DNA of 64,000 nucleotides from Rhodoferax sediminis (GTDB lineage: Bacteria; Pseudomonadota; Gammaproteobacteria; Burkholderiales; Burkholderiaceae_C), in the NCBI RefSeq assembly GCF_006970865.1, contig NZ_CP035503.1, forward strand, positions 2,059,001-2,123,000. Direction: 5' to 3'. A program made the translations under genes and the position numbers. Shown in pieces: positions 7,868 through 17,113 of the stretch. How positions within the stretch are numbered: the first letter of the stretch is position 1; each line of letters opens with the position of its first letter. The notes below the pieces were generated by a model. It did not search any database, was not told where the DNA came from, and worked only from the letters and a program-made list of their open reading frames with translations.

Positions 7868-8968
7868 TCAGTCGAACACCGGCGTTTCCACGCCCAGCAC
7901 CTTGTGCAGTTTGGGGCTGGTGGTGGTGTACTGCAGGTGGATCTTCTTGTCCGGGAAGATGAACGGCGCGGCCGCAAAGGCGGCCAGCGCGCACTCGTGA
8001 AAGCCGCTCAAAATGAGCTTCTTCTTGCCCGGGTAGATGTTGATGTCGCCCACCGCAAAAATGCCGGGCACGTTGGTGGAGAACTTCTCGGTGTCCACCT
8101 TGAGCTGCTTGCGCTCGATGTCCAGACCCCATTCGGCAATGGGCCCCAACTTCGGGCTGAGTCCGAAAAACACCAGCAGCACGTCCAGCGGCACCACGCG
8201 CGTCACACCATCCGAACCCGTGACCTTGGCACCGGTAAGCCGTCCGTCCTTTTCCTCGTAGCCGGTGACCTGGCCGACAATGAACTGCATCTCGTAGGCG
8301 TTGCACAGCTCATGCATCTTCGCGACGCTGGCCGGCGCCGCCTTGAAGCCATCGCGGCGATGGATCAGGATCACGCTCTCGGCCTTGTGCGGGCCATCCT
8401 TGACAAAGTTCAGCGCCCAGTCCAGCGCGGAGTCGCCGCCGCCCACGATCACCAGGTTCCTGCCCGCGAAATCGGCCGGGTTCTTGACACGATAGAACAG
8501 CTGCGAGCCATCGAACTTGTTCAGGCCATCGACCTTCAACAGGCGCGGCTGGAACGCACCGACGCCGGCGGCGATGAAGATGGTCTTGGTCAGGAAGCGC
8601 GTGCCCCTGGAGGTCTCGACATAGAAGCGGCCGTCCTCCTGCTTGTCCACCACCGTCACTTCCTGTCCAAAATGGAAGGTCGCGCCGAACGGCTCGATCT
8701 GCTTGAGCAGCGAATCCGTCAGTTCCTGGCCGGTGCACACCGGCACGGCGGGAATGTCGTAGATCGGCTTGTCGGGATAGAGCTCGACGCACTGGCCGCC
8801 GGGATGGGCCAGCGAGTCGATCACATGGGCCTTGATCTCGAGCAGGCCGAGCTCGAACACCTGGAACAGGCCGACCGGGCCTGCGCCGACGATGACGGCA
8901 TCGGTTTCAATCGGGCCATCGTGGGCCTGGGCGGTGTTGATCACTTCTTGGTTCAGTTGAGGTTCCAT
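7868..8968 (-). CDS. Ferredoxin/flavodoxin-NADP+ reductase, thioredoxin-reductase-like type
   Basis: 366 aa from the ATG at 8968 (MEPQLNQ). Two Rossmann folds: FAD site [18 protein letters not shown] near residue 23, and NADPH site [17 protein letters not shown] near residue 165. There is no CxxC redox pair between them, which separates it from thioredoxin reductase and fits the TrxR-like ferredoxin-NADP reductases (Bacillus YumC type). It lies 35 bp downstream of a ferredoxin gene on the same strand, so the two likely form an electron-transfer pair. It may feed the sulfite reductase of the adjacent cys cluster (inference). Confidence 0.85.
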   Translation of the reverse strand: MEPQLNQEVINTAQAHDGPIETDAVIVGAGPVGLFQVFELGLLEIKAHVIDSLAHPGGQCVELYPDKPIYDIPAVPVCTGQELTDSLLKQIEPFGATFHFGQEVTVVDKQEDGRFYVETSRGTRFLTKTIFIAAGVGAFQPRLLKVDGLNKFDGSQLFYRVKNPADFAGRNLVIVGGGDSALDWALNFVKDGPHKAESVILIHRRDGFKAAPASVAKMHELCNAYEMQFIVGQVTGYEEKDGRLTGAKVTGSDGVTRVVPLDVLLVFFGLSPKLGPIAEWGLDIERKQLKVDTEKFSTNVPGIFAVGDINIYPGKKKLILSGFHECALAAFAAAPFIFPDKKIHLQYTTTSPKLHKVLGVETPVFD

Positions 8969-9003
8969 AATTCTTTCGCCGGGTCTGCGGCAGGCCCGGT
9001 GCT

Positions 9004-9333
9004 TTAACGCACCAGCTCGCCGATTTTGTCGGTCTTGTCTTTCCATTCTTCGGCGTCGTCGAGCGCCGGTTTGCGTTTCGTGATGCTCTTCCAGCCGGGC
9101 GCATGGCTCAACTCGACATTGAGCTTGATGAAGGACATTTGATCAGCGGGAAGATCTTCTTCGGCGTAAATCGCATTCACCGGGCATTCGGGGATGCAGA
9201 CCGCGCAGTCGATGCACTCGTCGGGATCGATCACCAGCATGTTCGGGCCTTCGCGGAAGCAGTCCACGGGGCAGACATCCACACAGTCGGTGTATTTGCA
9301 GCGGATACAGGAATCGGTGACGACGTGGGTCAT
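9004..9333 (-). CDS. fdxA: Ferredoxin, 3Fe-4S + 4Fe-4S type
   Basis: 109 aa. The N-terminal cysteine pattern [14 protein letters not shown] (missing the fourth classical spacing) and the following [12 protein letters not shown] are the seven-iron ferredoxin ligands of the FdxA family. The C-terminal ~50 residues, including the [20 protein letters not shown] stretch, are the usual family tail. It is a soluble low-potential electron carrier. It precedes the ferredoxin reductase gene by 35 bp and follows the cys genes. Confidence 0.93.
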   Translation of the reverse strand: MTHVVTDSCIRCKYTDCVDVCPVDCFREGPNMLVIDPDECIDCAVCIPECPVNAIYAEEDLPADQMSFIKLNVELSHAPGWKSITKRKPALDDAEEWKDKTDKIGELVR

Positions 9334-9417
9334 GTTGTTTCGATCGGATCGGTCAAAGGAGGGGTTAACCGCCGATTTTATTGGGTTTTGCGTGTGGGGT
9401 CCCGGCTCGGGATTTAG

Positions 9418-10779
9418 CTATCGCACGAGCAAGGCTCCTGAAGTCTTGTTGGAGGCCGTGTCCACCAGCACCATCGAGCCCATCGTGCGCGACTGCGCAT
9501 AGGGCCGCGTCGCAATCGGCTGCTGCAGCGACAGCTCGACATGGCCGATGGCGTTGGGGGCGAGTTCGGTGGCGTCCTCCTCGGCCAGCGTGTTCACGTT
9601 GAGCCGATGCACGATGCGCTTGACCCGGGCCTTGACCCAGCGGTGGCCGTGCAGGGCCCAATACACGCGGCCGGCCACCAGCGGCACGTCGTCCATCCAG
9701 GCGACGGTGGCGTTCAACGTGGTGCTGCCCTCGGGGCTGCTCACAAAGCTGTCTTCGCTGGATGCGTCCGCCAGCAGCCAGTCGCCGCGCGACACATCGA
9801 CCTCGCGGTCCAGCACGATGCCGGCGCTGCTTCCCGCCAGGATGGCCTTGGGCTGGCGCGCATGATCCAGCACCTGCGCCACCGTGGCGGTTTGTCCGCC
9901 CGGCATGACCGTGATGCTTTGGCCGGGCTGCACGCCGCCCGCCGCCACGCGGCCCCAGAACACGCGCCGGCCTTGCGTGGTGTCGGCAGAGGATGAAAAC
10001 TTTTCGACCCACTGCACCGGAAAGGCAAAGGGCTGCGTCGGGTCGGCGCCGGTGCTGGGCAACTGCTCCAGGATTTCCAGCAGGCTGGCGCCATGGTAGC
10101 CGCACCAGCCGAGGTCTTGCGCCTCCGGTGCGCCGGCACCGCGCTCCACCACGTTCCAGCCCTTGAGGGCCGAAATGGGAACGATGGCATGCACCGCAAT
10201 CTGCGCCGAGGCGGCAAAGGCGCGCAGGGCCGCGCCGATGTGGGCAAACGCCGCAACGGGGTCCTGCACCGCATCGAGCTTGTTCACGGCAAACACGATG
10301 GAGGGCACGCGCAGCAGATTCACCAGCAGCGAATGGCGCCGGGTTTGTGGCAGCAATTCCAGGACGGGATTGTTCCAGTCGAGCTTGGTGGCATCCACCA
10401 GCACCACGGCGGCATCGGCGCTCGAGGCCGCCGTCACCATGTTGCGGGTGTATTGCTCGTGGCCGGGCGCGTCGCCGATGATGAACTTGCGCCGCTCGGT
10501 GGCAAAGTAGCGATACGCCACGTCGATGGTGATGCCCTGCTCGCGCTCGGCCGACAGGCCGTCGGTGAGCAGCGCCAGATCGGTTTCGCCGCTGCGCTGC
10601 ACGCCGGCCAGGTGGTCCTGCAGCACCGTGCGGCTGTCCACCAGCAGGCGGCCGATCAAGGTGCTCTTGCCGTCGTCGACCGATCCGCAGGTGATGAACT
10701 TGAGTGCGGAATCATGGTCATTTTGGCCTGTAGCCCCCGTGTACCCTTCGTGAGTTGCTATCAAAGTAGTAGTGCTCAT
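9418..10779 (-). CDS. cysN: Sulfate adenylyltransferase subunit 1 (GTPase)
   Basis: 453 aa. GTP hydrolysis by CysN drives APS formation by CysD. EF-Tu-like GTPase domain with P-loop GSVDDGKST (about residues 32-40), DAPGHEQYTRNM (G3) and NKLD (G4), followed by two beta-barrel domains. There is no C-terminal APS kinase (CysC) domain, consistent with an APS-reducing pathway. The start ATG overlaps the cysD stop. The poorly conserved residues 2-20 before the P-loop are encoded by a copy of repeat family A. Confidence 0.95.
   Translation of the reverse strand: MSTTTLIATHEGYTGATGQNDHDSALKFITCGSVDDGKSTLIGRLLVDSRTVLQDHLAGVQRSGETDLALLTDGLSAEREQGITIDVAYRYFATERRKFIIGDAPGHEQYTRNMVTAASSADAAVVLVDATKLDWNNPVLELLPQTRRHSLLVNLLRVPSIVFAVNKLDAVQDPVAAFAHIGAALRAFAASAQIAVHAIVPISALKGWNVVERGAGAPEAQDLGWCGYHGASLLEILEQLPSTGADPTQPFAFPVQWVEKFSSSADTTQGRRVFWGRVAAGGVQPGQSITVMPGGQTATVAQVLDHARQPKAILAGSSAGIVLDREVDVSRGDWLLADASSEDSFVSSPEGSTTLNATVAWMDDVPLVAGRVYWALHGHRWVKARVKRIVHRLNVNTLAEEDATELAPNAIGHVELSLQQPIATRPYAQSRTMGSMVLVDTASNKTSGALLVR
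10720..10773 (-). repeat. Repeat family A copy 2, inside cysN 5' end
   Basis: On the plus strand TTTTGGCCTGTAGCCCCCGT, a variable middle, then TTGCTATCAAAGTAGTAG. It shares GGCCTGTAGCCC exactly with the hrpA copy and GCCCCCGT with the pepA copy. It is in frame and encodes cysN residues ~2-20, upstream of the GTPase domain. Confidence 0.65.
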
Positions 10780-11723
10780 CAGAAATACCCGTCCTTCTTG
10801 CGTTTTTCCATGGAAGCGTCCGAGGTCTTGTCGTCCATGCGCGTGGCGCCGCGCTCGCTCACATCGGCGGCCAGCGTCTCGATCACGACCTCGGCCGCCG
10901 AGCCGGCCAGACTCGCCACCGGGCAGGTGCAGGTGATGTCGCCCACGGTGCGAAAGCGCACATCCCGGGTGACGGCGACCTCGCCCTCACGCAGCGGCGT
11001 GAGCGGCGTCACCGGCACCAGCAGGCCACGGCGCTCGACCACTTCGCGCCGGTGCGTGTAGTAGAGCTGCGGCAGCGCAATTTGCTCGCGTTCGATGTAC
11101 TGCCAGATGTCGAGTTCGGTCCAGTTGGAGATCGGGAACACGCGAAAGTGCTCGCCGGGGGCCAGGCGCGTGTTGAACAGCGTCCACAACTCGGGCCGCT
11201 GCGCCTTGGGTTGCCACTGGCCAAAGCCGTCGCGGTGCGAGAAGATGCGCTCCTTGGCGCGGGCTTTTTCCTCGTCGCGGCGCGCGCCGCCGATCAGCGC
11301 GTCAAAGCGGAATTCCTCGATGGCTTCCAGCAGCGTGACCGACTGGTGCACGTTGCGGCTCTCGAGCGCATGGGCCAGCCGCACGGTGCCGCGCGCCATG
11401 GAATCTTCGACCTTGCGCACGATCAGTTTGGCGCCAAGCTGCTGCGCGCGCAGATCGCGGAAATCGGTCACTTCGGGGTAGTTGTGGCCGGTGTCGATCA
11501 TCAGGAGCGGGTAGGGGATGCGGCCGATGCCGAAGGCTTTCTCGGCGCACTTGAGCAGCACCAGCGAGTCCTTGCCGCCCGAGAACAGCAGGGCGGGGCG
11601 CTCGAACGCAGCGGCGACCTCGCGCAGAATGAAGATGGTTTCTTCTTCCAGCGCGTCCAGGTGATGGTTGCCGAGGGTGGGGTGCAACTCGGGTTCGAGT
11701 GAAAAGTCGGTGCGGGCGTTCAT
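10779..11723 (-). CDS. cysD: Sulfate adenylyltransferase subunit 2
   Basis: 314 aa from the ATG at 11723, which overlaps the cysH stop; longer upstream frames are rejected because they would run through cysH. CysD is the PP-loop ATPase that makes adenosine 5'-phosphosulfate from ATP and sulfate. The PP motif LLFSGGKDSLVLL lies near residue 40, and RRDEEKARAKERIFS and the C-terminal DISRTDGGYF-like end (here KTSDASMEKRKKDGYF) match CysD. It forms a heterodimer with CysN encoded next. Confidence 0.95.
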   Translation of the reverse strand: MNARTDFSLEPELHPTLGNHHLDALEEETIFILREVAAAFERPALLFSGGKDSLVLLKCAEKAFGIGRIPYPLLMIDTGHNYPEVTDFRDLRAQQLGAKLIVRKVEDSMARGTVRLAHALESRNVHQSVTLLEAIEEFRFDALIGGARRDEEKARAKERIFSHRDGFGQWQPKAQRPELWTLFNTRLAPGEHFRVFPISNWTELDIWQYIEREQIALPQLYYTHRREVVERRGLLVPVTPLTPLREGEVAVTRDVRFRTVGDITCTCPVASLAGSAAEVVIETLAADVSERGATRMDDKTSDASMEKRKKDGYF

Positions 11724-12493
11724 GCGGCAGCTTCCTCGGGATTGTTGTGTTGTTTCACATGCAGGCCGCATTCCTTCGCAGACTCGTCTTCCCACCACCA
11801 GCGGCCGGCGCGGAAATCCTCGCCCAGGCTGATGGCGCGCGTGCACGGCGCGCAGCCGATGCTCGGGTAAAACTGGTCGTGCAGCGGGTTGTACGCCACC
11901 TTGTGCAGGGCGATGTAATGCCACACGTCGCCCCAGGTCCAGTTGGCGAGCGGGTTGAACTTGACGCGGCCCGTGCCACCGGTGAGGTCGCTGGTGTCGA
12001 TCATCGGCACCTCGGCGCGTGCGCCGGACTGTTCGCGACGCATGCCGGTGAGCCAGGCCCTTTTGCCGGCCAGCGCGCGCGCCAACGGCTCGACCTTGCG
12101 GATATGGCAGCAGGCCTTGCGCAGGTCAACGCTTTTGTACATGGCGTCTTTGCCTTCCTTGGCCACGAAGTGAACCACCGACTCGTTGACGGGCTTGAAT
12201 ACCTCGACCGGCGCGCGCGACGCGGCCTGGAGCTGCGCCAGCAGTTGCAGGGTCTCGGCGTGCAGCATGCCGGTCTCCAGCACAAAGATGCCGATGTCCA
12301 GTTGCAGTGTGTTGATCAAATGGCTGATCACCATGTCTTCGGCGCCGAGGCTGGACGCCTGCGCGACCAGCGGCGCGGCGGCGCCGGGCGCACGGGCGAA
12401 GTCGTGCGCGGCCAGCTTGAGCAGCGCGGTGGTGGCGGCCAGTTTCGCGTCGAAGTCAAGCGATGGCCTGGCATGCAGCTCAACAGCGCTCAT
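11720..12493 (-). CDS. cysH: APS reductase (adenylyl-sulfate reductase, thioredoxin-dependent)
   Basis: 257 aa. It reduces APS to sulfite and AMP. Cysteine pairs ACCHIRKVEPL (about residues 127-137) and CAPCTRA (about 213-219) are the [4Fe-4S] ligands that distinguish APS reductases from PAPS reductases. The catalytic cysteine is in the C-terminal ECGLHV. This agrees with the absence of an APS kinase gene. ATGA overlaps join it to the DUF934 gene before it and to cysD after it. Confidence 0.93.
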   Translation of the reverse strand: MSAVELHARPSLDFDAKLAATTALLKLAAHDFARAPGAAAPLVAQASSLGAEDMVISHLINTLQLDIGIFVLETGMLHAETLQLLAQLQAASRAPVEVFKPVNESVVHFVAKEGKDAMYKSVDLRKACCHIRKVEPLARALAGKRAWLTGMRREQSGARAEVPMIDTSDLTGGTGRVKFNPLANWTWGDVWHYIALHKVAYNPLHDQFYPSIGCAPCTRAISLGEDFRAGRWWWEDESAKECGLHVKQHNNPEEAAA

Positions 12494-12897
12494 GCAGCCT
12501 CCCGTGCCGTATCGCGTGCAAAGAGCGGGCGCGGCTCCAGCGCGTCGCCCTGGTAGAACGCGCTGTAGCGTGCGAACTGGCGCTCGGCGGCGGCCGGGTC
12601 CACGCCTTCGGCCAGCACGGCGCTGGTGAAGCCGCTACGGTGCATGTGCACCAGCAGATCGATCAGCACGTCGCCCGTGCCGCGCAGGTCGCCGGAAAAC
12701 TTGTAGCGGCGGCGCAGCAGTACGGCCTGGCTGAAGGCGCGGCCGTCGGTGAACTTGGGGAAGTTCAGCTCGATGCGCTCCACGCCTGCCAAGGCACCCT
12801 CCTGCGCCAGCTGCGCGATGTCGGCGTCGTTGGCGATTTGCAGGGTTTTTAGGCTGCCCGCCGGCGCGAATTCCTGGTTTTTAGCTATGATTTTCAT
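12490..12897 (-). CDS. DUF934 protein of the sulfite reductase operon
   Basis: 135 aa. Sequence features (LNFPKFTDGRAFSQAVLLRRRYKF and GDVLIDLLVHMHRSGF) match DUF934, a family found almost only next to cysI and cysH in proteobacteria. Its role is not settled; it is sometimes proposed to assist sulfite reductase. It starts 25 bp after cysI and overlaps cysH by 4 bp. The first codons (ATGAAAATCATAGCT) resemble half of repeat family A, but the match is too short to call. Confidence 0.85.
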   Translation of the reverse strand: MKIIAKNQEFAPAGSLKTLQIANDADIAQLAQEGALAGVERIELNFPKFTDGRAFSQAVLLRRRYKFSGDLRGTGDVLIDLLVHMHRSGFTSAVLAEGVDPAAAERQFARYSAFYQGDALEPRPLFARDTAREAA

Positions 12898-12922
12898 AGT
12901 ATTTGGCTTGATCGTGAGAGGC

Positions 12923-14725
12923 TCAGGTGGTGGCTTCCTCGACCGCGTGCGCGGCGCGGCCGCCCTGGTGGCGCGCGCCGTTGGCGGCGGCCTTGAACGG
13001 GTCGTGGCCCACGCGGCGCAGCGTGTCGATGAAGAACTCGCCGCTCTTGCGCAGTTCGCGGTAGGTGGTGAGCACGGCCTCGATCACGCCGGGCACTTCG
13101 GCGGCCGAGAACGAGGGGCCGACCACCTTGCCGCCGATCGCGGGGCCGGACAGGTCGGTGCCGTCGGCGCCGCCCAGCGTGACCTGGTACCACTCCTTGC
13201 CGTCCTTGTCCACGCCCAGGATGCCGATGTGGCCGCTGTGGTGGTGGCCGCAGGAGTTGATGCAGCCGCTCATGTGCAGGTCGATCGGGCCGAGGTCGAA
13301 CACCTCGTCCAGATCCTGGTAGCGCTCGGTAATCGCCGCAGCGATGGGCAGCGAGCGTGCGTTGGCCAGCGAGCAGAAGTCGCCGCCGGGGCAGGCGATC
13401 ATGTCGGTCAGCAGGCCGATGTTGGGCTGCGCCAGGCCCAGCGCGCGCGCGGCATCGTAGAGCGCGGGCAGGTCGCTGGCATGCACCCAGGGCAGCAGCA
13501 GGTTCTGCTCGTGCGTCAGGCGTGCCTCGCCGGCACTGAACTGCTCGGCCAGCCGGGCCAGCGCGTCCATGGTGTCGGCATCGGCGTCGCCGGGCGCGAA
13601 GCCCACGCGCTTGAATGACAGGCTGACGGCGCGCAACTGCGGCAGGCGGTGGCCGCGCACGTTCTGCTGCAGCCAGCGCTGGTACAGCTGGCCGTCGGTA
13701 TTGACCTTGGAGGGCAGGTTGGCGGGCTTGAGCTCGGGCACCACGAAGTTGGCGGTGACGCGGTCCAGCTCGGCCTGGGTGATGGTGTGCGGGGCGCCAT
13801 CCTGCTCGACGATGGCCTTGTACTCGGCCTCCACCGCATCGATGAATTTCTGGCCCTCGGACTTGACGAGAATCTTGATGCGCGCCTTCCACTTGTTGTC
13901 ACGCCGGCCGTAGCTGTTGTACACGCGCACCACGGCCTCGATGTAATTGAGCAGTTGGTCCCACGGCAGGAATTCGCGCACCACGCTGCCGATCACCGGC
14001 GTGCGGCCCATGCCGCCGCCCACCTTGACGGTGAAGCCCACGGCACCGTCGTCCGCGCGGCGCGCCTGCACACCGATGTCGTACCAGCCGGTGGCGGCGC
14101 GGTCTTCGACGGCGCCGTTGTAGGCGATCTTGAACTTGCGCGGCAGGAAGGAGAACTCGGGGTGCAGCGAGCTCCACTGGCGCGTGATCTCGGCGAACGG
14201 GCGCGTATCGACGATCTGGTCCTGCGCGATGCCCTCGTAGGCCTCGCAGGTGATGTTGCGGATGTCGTTGCCGCTGGTCTGGATGCCGTGCATGGACACG
14301 CTGGCGAGCAGATCCATCACGTCGGCCGCGCGGGTGATGGGGATCCAGTTGAACTGCACGTTGGTGCGCGTGGTGAAGTGGCCGTAGCCGTAGCGCAGCG
14401 GCGGCGCGGCCAGCGTCAGGCCCGGCTGGGCGGCCTGCAGTTCGTCCTGCGTGGCCTGGGCGTGCGCCAGCAGCTCAGGGCTCGGCTTGTCATACTCGCG
14501 GGCGATGCGCGCCAGCGTGCGCAGCTGCGTGCTGCTGATCTCGCCATAGGGCACGGCGATGCGCGCCATGGGGGCGTAGCGCTGGATGTACCAGCCGTTT
14601 TGCAGGCGCAGGGGCAGCAGTTGCTCGTCGCTCAGCTCGCCGCGCTGCCAGCGCTCGAGCTGGTCGCGGAATTGGGTGGCGCGCAGCTTCACGAACTGTT
14701 TGTCGAAATCGGTGTATTGGTACAT
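12923..14725 (-). CDS. cysI: Sulfite reductase hemoprotein subunit (CysI-type nitrite/sulfite reductase)
   Basis: 600 aa. Six-electron reduction of sulfite to sulfide. Two ferredoxin-like half domains and two siroheme/[4Fe-4S] domains are seen. The cluster ligands are in CPGGDFC and CINSC near residues 435-480, each followed by typical contexts (SLANARS; GHHHSGHIGILG). No CysJ flavoprotein is encoded in the window, so the electron donor is open; the nearby ferredoxin and its reductase are candidates. First enzyme of the cysI-DUF934-cysH-cysD-cysN run. Confidence 0.93.
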   Translation of the reverse strand: MYQYTDFDKQFVKLRATQFRDQLERWQRGELSDEQLLPLRLQNGWYIQRYAPMARIAVPYGEISSTQLRTLARIAREYDKPSPELLAHAQATQDELQAAQPGLTLAAPPLRYGYGHFTTRTNVQFNWIPITRAADVMDLLASVSMHGIQTSGNDIRNITCEAYEGIAQDQIVDTRPFAEITRQWSSLHPEFSFLPRKFKIAYNGAVEDRAATGWYDIGVQARRADDGAVGFTVKVGGGMGRTPVIGSVVREFLPWDQLLNYIEAVVRVYNSYGRRDNKWKARIKILVKSEGQKFIDAVEAEYKAIVEQDGAPHTITQAELDRVTANFVVPELKPANLPSKVNTDGQLYQRWLQQNVRGHRLPQLRAVSLSFKRVGFAPGDADADTMDALARLAEQFSAGEARLTHEQNLLLPWVHASDLPALYDAARALGLAQPNIGLLTDMIACPGGDFCSLANARSLPIAAAITERYQDLDEVFDLGPIDLHMSGCINSCGHHHSGHIGILGVDKDGKEWYQVTLGGADGTDLSGPAIGGKVVGPSFSAAEVPGVIEAVLTTYRELRKSGEFFIDTLRRVGHDPFKAAANGARHQGGRAAHAVEEATT

Positions 14726-14760
14726 GGTTCAGTCAGCTCCAGGGTCGGTTGCGCGAAATT

Positions 14761-15552
14761 TCAGAAGGCGATCAGCTTGGCCCCGGCATAGGCCATGAGC
14801 ACGGACAAAAGGGAGCGGATCACGCGGTCGGACGTCTTGCGCATCAGCGCTGAGCCGAGCCAGATGCCGGGCAGCGAGCCCGTCAGCAGCCACAGCAGCA
14901 GCGGCCAGTCGACCGAGCCGATCGAGGCGTGGCCCAGGCCAGCCACCAGCGTCAGCGGTACGGCGTGGGCAATGTCCGCCGCCACGATGCGCGGCAGCGG
15001 CAGCGCCGGGTACAGGAGCATCAGCACCAGCACGCCGATGGCGCCGGCGCCGACCGAGGTGAGCGTGACCAGCGCGCCGACGACGGCGCCAAACAGCACG
15101 GCCAGCGCTCGGCTGCGGGGCCGGATGGCCTGCGCCAGCGCGGCCGCGGCGATGCGGCGCGGTGCGGCCTTGCCGGCGACAGCCTTGTACAAGGTCGCGG
15201 CGGCGGTGAGCAGCAGCGCCGCGCCCAGCGTGCTGGTCATGATTTGTTGCACGACGGGGTCGGCCGGGCCCACGGTGTGCAGGATGTACAGCGTAATGAG
15301 GGCGGCCGGCATGCTGCCCAGTGCCGTCAACCCCACAATCGGCCAGTCGATCAAGCGGGCGCGCGCCAGGCCCATGGAGCCGCCCATCTTGGTGAAAGAC
15401 GCAAACAGCAGGTCCGTGCCAATGGCCAGGTGCGGCTTCATGCGGAAGAAGAAAATCAGCAAAGGCGTCATGAGCGAGCCGCCGCCGACACCGGTCAGCC
15501 CGACGACGAAGCCGACAAAGAAGCCGGCGCAGATGAAAGCAAATTCATGCAT
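14761..15552 (-). CDS. TauE/SafE family sulfite/organosulfur transporter
   Basis: 263 aa, seven to eight predicted membrane segments. The N-terminal GFVVGLTGVGGGSLMTPLLI and the internal repeat VVGALVTLTSVGAGAIGVLVLMLL are the two signature glycine-rich repeats of TauE/SafE (DUF81) permeases. The gene is 35 bp upstream of cysI on the same strand, so it could export excess sulfite or move sulfate or a sulfonate. Direction and substrate are not shown by the sequence. Confidence 0.85.
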   Translation of the reverse strand: MHEFAFICAGFFVGFVVGLTGVGGGSLMTPLLIFFFRMKPHLAIGTDLLFASFTKMGGSMGLARARLIDWPIVGLTALGSMPAALITLYILHTVGPADPVVQQIMTSTLGAALLLTAAATLYKAVAGKAAPRRIAAAALAQAIRPRSRALAVLFGAVVGALVTLTSVGAGAIGVLVLMLLYPALPLPRIVAADIAHAVPLTLVAGLGHASIGSVDWPLLLWLLTGSLPGIWLGSALMRKTSDRVIRSLLSVLMAYAGAKLIAF

Positions 15553-15605
15553 GGCCGCGACTGTAAAAGTGCGGCTTCTAAAAACAAACTATTTATTTGT
15601 TCTGC

Positions 15606-15629
15606 GCTTATGCGCATAAGCTTATGCGC
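15606..15629. promoter_or_regulatory. Overlapping double palindrome upstream of the tauE-cys operon
   Basis: Two perfect palindromes overlap: GCTTATGCGCATAAGC (15606-15621) and GCGCATAAGCTTATGCGC (15612-15629). The result is three alternating CTTATGCGC half-sites. They centre about 65 bp before the TauE/SafE ATG and 20 bp after the dsdA stop, and no T-run follows. Between this site and the ATG is a second dyad, AACAAA-7-TTTGTT (15583-15601). It looks like an operator, plausibly for the sulfur regulator CysB (inference). Confidence 0.5.
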
Positions 15630-15648
15630 CAGCATTGGCGCGCAGGCT

Positions 15649-17001
15649 TCAGTCCTGCAGCAACTGGCGGCCCCTGGCCAGATAGGTCTCCATCTCGCTA
15701 GGGGGCACCATGCCGCCGCCGGTGGCCCACACCAGATGCGTAGCCTGGGCCAGGCGCTGCGCGCTCAGGCCGGCACGGGCGCGGTAGCCCTGCTGCTCGC
15801 CCAGCACCCGAGCCATGCCCGGCACGCCGGCCAGTGCCGACGGCTCCAGGCGCAGGCCTTCGCTGCGCTCCATGAGCGCCAGCAGCCGGTACAGCTCCTC
15901 GTCGCTGACCGTGTAATAGCCGTCCACGAGGCGCTGCATGGCGCGCCCGACAAAGCCGGAGGCGCGGCCCACGGCCAGCCCGTCGGCGGCGGTGACGTTG
16001 TCGATGCCGAAGTCCTGCACCGACACGGCATCATGCAGTCCGGTATAGACACCCAGCAACATGCACGGCGAGTGGGTGGGCTCGGCAAAGATGCAGTGCA
16101 CGGCGTCGCCGAAGGCCAGCTTGAGCCCGAAAGCCACGCCGCCAGGGCCGCCGCCCACGCCGCAAGGCAGGTAAACAAACAGCGGATGCTCGGCGTCCAC
16201 CACGGTGTTCGCCGCAGCCAGCTGGCCTTTGAGCCGCTCTGCCGCCACCGCGTAGCCGAGGAACAGATGGGTCGAGTTCTCGTCGTCGACAAAGTGGCAG
16301 CGGGGGTCGGATTCGGCCTGCTTGCGGCCCTCGGCCACCGCCACGCTGTAGTCACAGGCGTACTCCACCACGGTGACGCCGTGCGAGCGCAGCTTGTCCT
16401 TCTTCCATTGGCGCGCGTCGGCCGACATGTGCACGGTCACCTGCAAACCCAGGCGCGCGCCCATGATGCCGATCGACAGTCCCAGGTTGCCGGTCGAGCC
16501 GACGGCAATCTTGTACTGGCCAAAGAAGGCGCGCGCCTTGTCACTGTCCAGCGCGGCGTAGTCGTCGCCGGCGTGCAGCAGGTCGCCGGCCAACGCCAGG
16601 TCTTGTGCGTGCTTGAGCACTTCGTAAATGCCGCCTCTAGCCTTGATGGAGCCGGAAATCGGCAGGTGGCTGTCGGTCTTGAGCCACAAGGCGCCGCCGC
16701 CCGGCGCCAGGCCGTAGCGCTGGCTCAAGAGCGCTTGCAGGGCCGGCAGGGGCCGGACGCCCGATTCGATGATGCCGCCACTGGCCGCCGTGTCGGGGAA
16801 CGCCCGCATGATGTAGGGTGCAAAGCGCGACAGGCGGGCGCTGGCGTCGGCCACGTCTGCGGCGGTGAGGCCCACATCGCCCAGCGCCTGTGCCGTGGGG
16901 ACGACAGCCGGATTGAACCAGCTGGTTTCTTTCAACGCCACCAGTTCGCGGATCAAAGGGAGGCTCGTGGTCCACTCATCCAGTGTTTTGCCCAAAATCA
17001 T
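15649..17001 (-). CDS. dsdA: D-serine ammonia-lyase
   Basis: 450 aa, usual length for DsdA. A PLP enzyme that deaminates D-serine to pyruvate and ammonia. The PLP lysine lies in [17 protein letters not shown] (about residues 112-128), and the cofactor phosphate loop [12 protein letters not shown] is near residue 280. No dsdC regulator or dsdX permease is adjacent. The upstream neighbour on the other strand is an orphan periplasmic binding protein; a functional tie is not evident. Confidence 0.92.
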   Translation of the reverse strand: MILGKTLDEWTTSLPLIRELVALKETSWFNPAVVPTAQALGDVGLTAADVADASARLSRFAPYIMRAFPDTAASGGIIESGVRPLPALQALLSQRYGLAPGGGALWLKTDSHLPISGSIKARGGIYEVLKHAQDLALAGDLLHAGDDYAALDSDKARAFFGQYKIAVGSTGNLGLSIGIMGARLGLQVTVHMSADARQWKKDKLRSHGVTVVEYACDYSVAVAEGRKQAESDPRCHFVDDENSTHLFLGYAVAAERLKGQLAAANTVVDAEHPLFVYLPCGVGGGPGGVAFGLKLAFGDAVHCIFAEPTHSPCMLLGVYTGLHDAVSVQDFGIDNVTAADGLAVGRASGFVGRAMQRLVDGYYTVSDEELYRLLALMERSEGLRLEPSALAGVPGMARVLGEQQGYRARAGLSAQRLAQATHLVWATGGGMVPPSEMETYLARGRQLLQD

Positions 17002-17113
17002 GATCCGGTTCCTTGATGTTTCCGACGGCGGTGGCCCTGGCTGTCAATAACCCGGGCCGGCGTCGAAACTGCAGCATACGCAAACTGGTAGAGTCCGTGG
17101 CCTTGGAGAAATT

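Noticed and set aside
9376..9440. Repeat-like stretch at the cysN 3' end (TTAGCTATCGCACGAGC)
   Set aside because: Matches only a few bases of the family A left block and lacks the right block.
12874..12905. Possible family A half-element at the start of the DUF934 gene (ATGAAAATCATAGCT)
   Set aside because: Only one half-block is present and the GGGCTACAGGC part is absent; too short to separate from chance.
14929..17016. 695-codon plus-strand open frame opposite TauE/SafE and dsdA
   Set aside because: Antisense shadow: composition is Ala/Gly/Gln/Arg-rich and it spans two real genes and their intergenic operator.
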